The position numbers and the translations under genes are program-made. From Lentisphaeria bacterium (GTDB taxonomy: Bacteria > Verrucomicrobiota > Lentisphaeria > Oligosphaerales > JAFGRS01), in NCBI GenBank assembly GCA_016935045.1, contig JAFGRS010000603.1:1-6884 (forward strand): a stretch of DNA of 6,884 nucleotides. Reading direction: 5' to 3'. The notes beneath the pieces were generated by a model. It did no database searches. It was not told where the DNA came from and saw nothing but the letters and a program-made list of their open reading frames with translations. Below, in pieces: positions 1 through 4,700 of this stretch; position 1 is the stretch's first letter; each line of letters opens with the position of its first letter.

Positions 1-35
1 GCTCGCGATACGCTCGCGCTCCAGGGGGATGGAAC

Positions 36-53
36 GCCCGCGGCCGCGCGGGC
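36..53. repeat. GC-rich inverted repeat (7-bp stem, 4-nt loop)
   Basis: GCCCGCG (36-42) and CGCGGGC (47-53) are perfect reverse complements around a 4-nt loop. The hairpin would be stable but has no immediate T-run (the first TTT is at 63-65), so it is not a clear intrinsic terminator. In DNA this GC-rich such stems also arise by chance. Confidence 0.3.
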
Positions 54-192
54 ACTCGCGGGTTTGACTGAGGCGTTACGGCGAGATTCCGGTCGCGTTT
101 GCCGGTGGGCGTTGTCTCCTGTATGTTTGGGGGGATGATGCCCGGCCGGGGGTCGTTGCCGGGGGATTGCCTCAGATCCGGTGTTTCGTCGT

Positions 193-197
193 GGAGG
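193..197 (+). promoter_or_regulatory. Ribosome binding site of the TPR-like gene
   Basis: GGAGG lies 6 nt before the ATG at 204, a near-ideal Shine-Dalgarno position. It decides the start at 204 in preference to the upstream in-frame ATG codons at 99 and beyond, which lack a comparable site. Confidence 0.75.
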
Positions 198-203
198 TCC
201 GGC

Positions 204-593
204 ATGAAGAAGTTGCTGCTCATCCTCGGGATCATCATTCTGGTGGTCAGCACGATCATGCCGGTGACGGCCTTCGGGGTACGCCAGGGGTTCCAGCATC
301 CCGACAAGGGTTGGGCCCAGACAGCGGTGTACTGGGGTGCGCGGCTGCGGATGCGGTGCTCCCGCTACCAGGCTGCGATCCCGATCCTGGAGCGGGCACT
401 CAAGGTCTGGCCCAACGGGTTGAAGGCCGACGAGACCATGTACTGGATCGGGCTGTGCTACGAACGCTCCGGCGGCAGCATGCAGGCCCTGACCTGGTAC
501 AAGGCGTTCGTCGAGAAGCATCCCCACCACCGCTGGGAAGCACAGGCCCAACGTCGCATCGCCAGTATCGAGGCCAGCAACCTGACGGAGTGA
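204..593 (+). CDS. Small exported or membrane-anchored TPR-like protein
   Basis: The protein has 129 residues. Residues 1-23 are a typical export signal: MKK, then a strongly hydrophobic stretch (about residues 4-20), then V21-T22-A23, which would suit signal peptidase I; without cleavage the segment would anchor the protein in the membrane. Residues about 43-70 (AAIPILERALKVWP) and 76-109 (YWIGLCYERSGGSMQALTWYKAFVEKHP) form two helical hairpins with the A/G/Y/P spacing of tetratricopeptide repeats, resembling the C-terminal part of YbgF/CpoB or BamD-type proteins. TPRs bind other proteins, so a periplasmic or envelope scaffold role is inferred; the partner is unknown. I chose the ATG at 204, not the in-frame ATG at 99, because it has a good ribosome binding site 6 nt upstream and begins exactly at the signal sequence; the extra 35 residues from 99 look non-coding. 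The gene converges on the lipoate ligase gene. No specific family name can be given. Confidence 0.82.
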   Translation: MKKLLLILGIIILVVSTIMPVTAFGVRQGFQHPDKGWAQTAVYWGARLRMRCSRYQAAIPILERALKVWPNGLKADETMYWIGLCYERSGGSMQALTWYKAFVEKHPHHRWEAQAQRRIASIEASNLTE

Positions 594-638
594 GGGGCCC
601 CAGCCCATCTCCCTCGGGGGTCCCACGTCCGCGCGTCC
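594..638. other. Convergent intergenic gap without a clear terminator
   Basis: These 45 bp separate the TGA of the plus-strand TPR-like gene from the TAG of the minus-strand lipoate ligase. The sequence starts with the palindrome GGGGCCCC (594-601) and also carries a GGGGG run, but I found no stem followed by a T-tract on either strand. If transcription ends here it is not by an obvious intrinsic terminator. Confidence 0.5.
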
Positions 639-1724
639 CTACGGTCGACATGGCGAGGTCCGGAGGGTCCATTCCCGTCGCGGCCGATCCGGGTCTGACG
701 GGTCCGTTGCGTCTTCGGCCGGCCATCCCGCCACATGGGGGACGTTCTCCCGCAGGCATGTGGGCATCTCCGGGCAGTGGTGTGCCGGGACCATTTCCCG
801 CCAGCGTGCCGCGAGCAGCTCTCCGTCGTAGGGCACGTTGAGGAGGGCTTTGCGGGCCCAGGTCCCGAGGCCGTCCGCGGCTGGTTGGGTGTGGATTCCG
901 GTGACGTGTGCGCCCGCCACGGTCAGCACGAACACGGTCCCGTGCAGGGCGAAGGTGTGTTCGAAGGCGGGGGTGCGTCCGAAGACCCACTCGAAGCCGC
1001 GATTCCGCTGCCTACAGGCACGGCATGCCTCCGCATCGACGCCGCCGGAGAGGCCCTCCTGGATGCGTGCCTCGGGGAACTCGTCCGCCAGGCGCCGGAG
1101 GATGGCCCGCCGCAGATCGGGCGGACGCAGACCGGGGATCACGCGGGCCAGGTTCGTGACCGGCGAGGGCACGCTCTCCACGGCTCGGCAGGCGAGGTCC
1201 CGCGCCGGGACGGAGAGCACCCCCGTGAGCGCCTCCAGGTCGGTGTCGACCAGGAGGCAACCGTGCAGCATGGCCGTTCCACGGGTCACCAGGAAGGCCG
1301 TCCCGCCGACCTTGCGGTCACCCACCCAGATGCTGTGCCTGCGGCAGCTCGCGGCCGCGGCTCCCAGGCTGTGGAGGGCTTCGAGGACGATGTGGAGGAA
1401 ACGGTCCGGGTCGTGGAGGTCCCTGGGCATGAGGAAGCCGTAATTGAGGTTTCCCGCGTCATGGTAGACCGTGCCGCCCCCGGAGGCGCGTCGGGCGGGG
1501 TGGATTCCGCGCCGGCGCGCCTCGTCGAGGTCGGCTTCCCGCCAGGGATTCTGGTTGCGTCCGAAGACCAGGCTGGGGGTGTTGCGGCAGAGGAACATCC
1601 GGATGACATCCGGGGGACAGGTGCGGCAGAGCACCTCTTCGAGGGCCAGGTTGGCGTACACGTCATCTTTGCCGGACTCGATCACCTCGAGGCGCTGGAT
1701 CCTGCCCCGTCCGGCCTGGCCCAT
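639..1724 (-). CDS. lplA: Lipoate-protein ligase (LplA/LIPT1 type)
   Basis: This 361-residue cytoplasmic enzyme is predicted to attach lipoate to the lysine of lipoyl domains (2-oxoacid dehydrogenase E2 subunits, glycine-cleavage H protein); family members do this through lipoyl-AMP or by transfer from it. Visible in order: NLALEEVL (25-32); FGRNQNPW (54-61); RRASGGGTVYHDAGNLNY (78-95), the diagnostic lipoate/nucleotide-binding loop of the family; DRKVGGTA (136-143), with K138 at the position of the conserved catalytic lysine (K133 in E. coli LplA); HGCLLVDTDL (154-163); SVPSPVTNL (184-192); and, in the C-terminal accessory domain, FEWVFGRTPAFEHTF (244-258). The VFGRNQNPW and SVPSPVTNL wording is closer to mitochondrial LIPT1 than to E. 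coli LplA. Length matches the family (E. coli about 337). Residues from about 335 are polar and probably disordered. The start is fixed by a strong ribosome binding site and by the usual N-terminal length. The gene follows the giant gene by 6 bp. Whether it activates free lipoate or only transfers it cannot be told from sequence alone. Confidence 0.93.
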   Translation of the reverse strand: MGQAGRGRIQRLEVIESGKDDVYANLALEEVLCRTCPPDVIRMFLCRNTPSLVFGRNQNPWREADLDEARRRGIHPARRASGGGTVYHDAGNLNYGFLMPRDLHDPDRFLHIVLEALHSLGAAAASCRRHSIWVGDRKVGGTAFLVTRGTAMLHGCLLVDTDLEALTGVLSVPARDLACRAVESVPSPVTNLARVIPGLRPPDLRRAILRRLADEFPEARIQEGLSGGVDAEACRACRQRNRGFEWVFGRTPAFEHTFALHGTVFVLTVAGAHVTGIHTQPAADGLGTWARKALLNVPYDGELLAARWREMVPAHHCPEMPTCLRENVPHVAGWPAEDATDPSDPDRPRREWTLRTSPCRP

Positions 1725-1730
1725 CGGGGT

Positions 1731-4700
1731 CTACTCCTCCGCCACCAGGCGGCCGTTGACCGTCACGTGGTCGATCAGCACGGTGTCCCTGCCGCGGCGG
1801 TCGGGGTAGAGCACGAATCCCAGCCCTCGGATCCCGTGCTGGTCCTCCGTGGTCCGCCGGGTGGTGCGGGGCTTCCGGGTCCCGGTGGGCTCCGGGGCAG
1901 GCTGGGGTGGCGGGACTGGCGGCAGCGCCAGGTCCTCCGGGAAGGCGAACCGGACTCCCCGGTGCCATTGCCCGGGTTCGAGCGAGACGCGCGTTCCGGT
2001 GCTGAGCACTCCCTGGGTTCCGGTCGGTCTCACGCAGGGCGCGATCTCGATGGGCTTGCTCCCATGCACGTAGACATCGGCGGTGATGACGGGCAGAGCT
2101 TTCATTTCCATGCTCACGGACCGGCTCACCTCGATCTCCGCGGTGCTGGCCATCACCAGCTGGACTCCGAGGAAACGGTTGCTCCGGCCGGCCATGGCCT
2201 CGTACAGGTACGCCTGGGAATCCCGCCGCGACGGGACCACACGCCACTTGCCGTCGCCCTCGAAGCCGTTGTCGCCGCGGTCGGCGACCGGTTCGGTGCA
2301 GTAGTAGGGGAAGTGGAGGGTATCGCCCCAGTTGCCGGCGCCATCCCTGGCCCGCACATGGATGTACCACAATCCGGGCTGATCCGCGGCGGCAAGCAGG
2401 GGAGACGTGCCTCGCGACTCGGCTTCGATTTCGGGTTCGGCCTTGGGTTCCTGGTTGAAGGCGATGCGGTACATGCTGATTCCGGTGGCGTCCGCCGCGC
2501 TGTAGCGCACCAGGGGCAGGGGGCAGGACGGACCGAGGAAGGCGAGGTTGTCGAGGTAGAAACGGCTGCCGATCGCGTTGCGCCCGCCCCAGTCCCCGAA
2601 TGCCACGAGGCGGACCTCCGCTTCCGGGTTGTCGTTGATCTTGCCGGCGGTGATCTCGGCGAGGTCCAGGAGGGCCGTGCGCCAGGTCCCGTCATCGCGG
2701 GCGTCCTCGATGCGTCCCAGTTCGGGGTAGCGTTGGCTGCCGGTCATGGTGATCTGGCGCCATTCCCGTTCCGCGTAGAGCAGGAGGTTGACCTTGGTCC
2801 CGGGCATGATGCAGTAATCGAAGGAGAACAGCGGAGTGGTCTTGAGGCTGAGGCTGCTGGTGCTGCGGTAGGCGCCGAAGCGCGTTCCCTGCCCGACCTT
2901 GCGCACTTCGAGGCAGGAGCCGACGCCGGGTAGAGACGCTGTCTCGATCTGCGTTTCCTCTCCGTTCCGCGAGCCGTAGGGTCGCCAGAGCAGGGCAGCC
3001 TGGCTGCCGAAATGGTCATACAGGTCGAAGTTGTGCCCGTATCCCCACAGGCGCGGAGGAGGGGGACCCTTCCTGTCCGCCGCGTAGCAGACGGTCCAGC
3101 CCCACGCCAGCGGGGGCATCTCGTTGCCCGCGAAATCCCGGACTCCGGAGACCTCGAGCCGCATCTCCTTGCCATCCGGGATGCTGCCGCGCAGCAGAGA
3201 CCAGTCGGAGAGCATATCCCAGGAGAATTCCCGCGTGTCGGCGTCCCAGACTGCCTCGGAGGACTTGAGGGAGAGGGGCTTGCCGTTGAGGCTCAGGGCG
3301 ATCTGCGAAGGGTCGAGGGCCGCCAGGCTGGGTTCGAAGCGCAGGAGGATGCTGTCGGCGGCAACCTGTCCGCCGTCGGCGGGTTCGGTGGCGGCAATGG
3401 TTGGCGGCTGGTTGTCCACGAGGAAGCGGGCGTGCAGGGTCCTGCTCCAGTTGCCGGCGCCGTCTCGGGCGCGGACGTGGAAGTAAGCATCGCCCTCCGG
3501 GAGCATGGCGAAGGCTGCCTTGGGCTGGTCGGTTTCGGGGGTGGTGTCCGGTTCCGTGTCGGGGAGGTGGTCCCAGAGGTAGCTGTAGGCGTCGACGCCG
3601 CTGATGTCGAACGCCTCCCAGGCCAACTCGAAGGGGGCTGCCGTCGTACCGATGACGGGGACGAGAGTGACATTGTCGACGGCCACGACCGCGCCCGGTG
3701 CATTGCTGGGGTAGACCCAGTCCCCCAGTCCGACCTGGGTCACCGTCTGCATCCCGCGCACGTTGCGGAAATGGACCCGGGGCAGGAGTGCCGTAAGGTC
3801 CTTCTCGGCATGATGCCAGGCGCCGTCGCGTACGATGTTCTCGAGGGCCCCCATCATGGTGGACCCGGTGGAATCGTCGCAGTCCGTGAAGCCGAGGATC
3901 TGCTGTTGGCCCATGAGCCGGAACATGAAGTCACAGCGGGCATAGGCGTCCACGCGGTAGTCGAAGGCGAGGAGGGGGTACTTGCCGAAGGGGAAGGGAG
4001 GGAAGCCGAAGTCGATGGAGAAGGTGCTGCCGCAGACCGCATTGCGCATCTGCAGGGCGAACCCGTCCGGTTGCCGTGGCAGGAGTGCCGCGTCCACCTC
4101 TTCGGGGGGACTCAGCAGGCGGGCCTGCCCCCAGCCGCGCTCGAAGTCGGCCTGCCGCAGGACGTCGCCCGCGAACCTCAGGTCCGGTCCCTGCCGGTCG
4201 CGGGTCGGGTCCATGGTTGCCTGCCAGCGGTGCACGAGGTCGACGGAGGGTTCCGAGATTGACCCGCCCGGGGCGACTCCGGGGCTGCCGTTGCGTGTGT
4301 CCGCGACCTCGATGGCCAGTTCCACCGTGCTGCCTGCCGCGATGACTTCGCCGGCGTAGCGCACGTCCACCGCCAGGGTCCGGGTCGCGGCATCGTAGGA
4401 GGCGGTGGTGATGTCCACGGGCACCTTCTTTCCGGCGACGGTGAGGGCGGCGTGATGGAGTTCGGGGTGGCCGGTGGCAGCCGCGAAGGAGACGTCGATC
4501 CGGTCTCCTCCCCAGGGCTGCCCCGGCGCCGGTTCGGTGGCGGCCACCGCCAGGGGCGTACCCACGCGCAACGGCAGGGCGGGGGTAGGGAAGGTCTCCC
4601 CCTCGTGGAGGCAGGCCCCATGGAGGAACCAGTCGCCGGGGCCGGGGGCTTCGAGCAGGGCGCAGGGGGCGTTCATGGGGAGGGCGTTCGGGGGGCGTGC

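Larger units (their letters stand above)
1..203. other. Upstream region with no convincing gene
   Basis: The plus frame from base 1 stays open to a TGA at 136-138 (it would end ...WALSPVCLGG), so it could be the tail of an upstream gene, but its third codon positions are less GC-rich than those of the gene that follows and I cannot recognise it. A minus-strand frame is open from an ATG at 203-205 to the left edge, but its translation is rich in P, R and N, shows no recognisable pattern, and overlaps the start codon of the plus-strand gene. The region holds a perfect 7-bp inverted repeat (36-42 with 47-53) and a 10-bp palindrome, CCCGGCCGGG, at 141-150. A TTGACT at 64-69 resembles a -35 box, but no -10 box sits at the right distance. 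Confidence 0.4.

Noticed and set aside
64..92. Possible sigma-70 promoter with TTGACT at 64-69
   Set aside because: At 16-18 bp downstream there is no TATAAT-like hexamer (the sequence is around TTCCGG), so only half of a promoter is present.
99..203. N-terminal extension of the TPR-like protein from the ATG at 99
   Set aside because: The extra 35 residues would bury the signal sequence inside the protein, and the strong ribosome binding site at 193-197 serves the ATG at 204.
2..205. Minus-strand frame open from an ATG at 203-205 to the left edge
   Set aside because: The translation is low-complexity (many P, R, N), has no recognisable motif, and its start overlaps the start codon of a well-supported gene on the other strand.
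594..625. GGGGCCCC palindrome and nearby G-run as a bidirectional terminator
   Set aside because: There is no sufficiently long stem with a loop and no T-tract on either side.
735..2933. A 732-codon open frame on the plus strand
   Set aside because: It lies antisense to lplA and the end of the giant gene, both of which have recognisable motifs. Its translation is rich in G, A, E and V without any domain pattern, as expected for a frame opposite a GC-rich gene with strong third-position bias.
3012..4262. A 416-codon open frame on the plus strand
   Set aside because: It is antisense to the middle of the giant gene, in the same register as the other long antisense frame, and has the same compositional artefact (GG-, EG- and VE-rich text) with no ribosome binding site of note.
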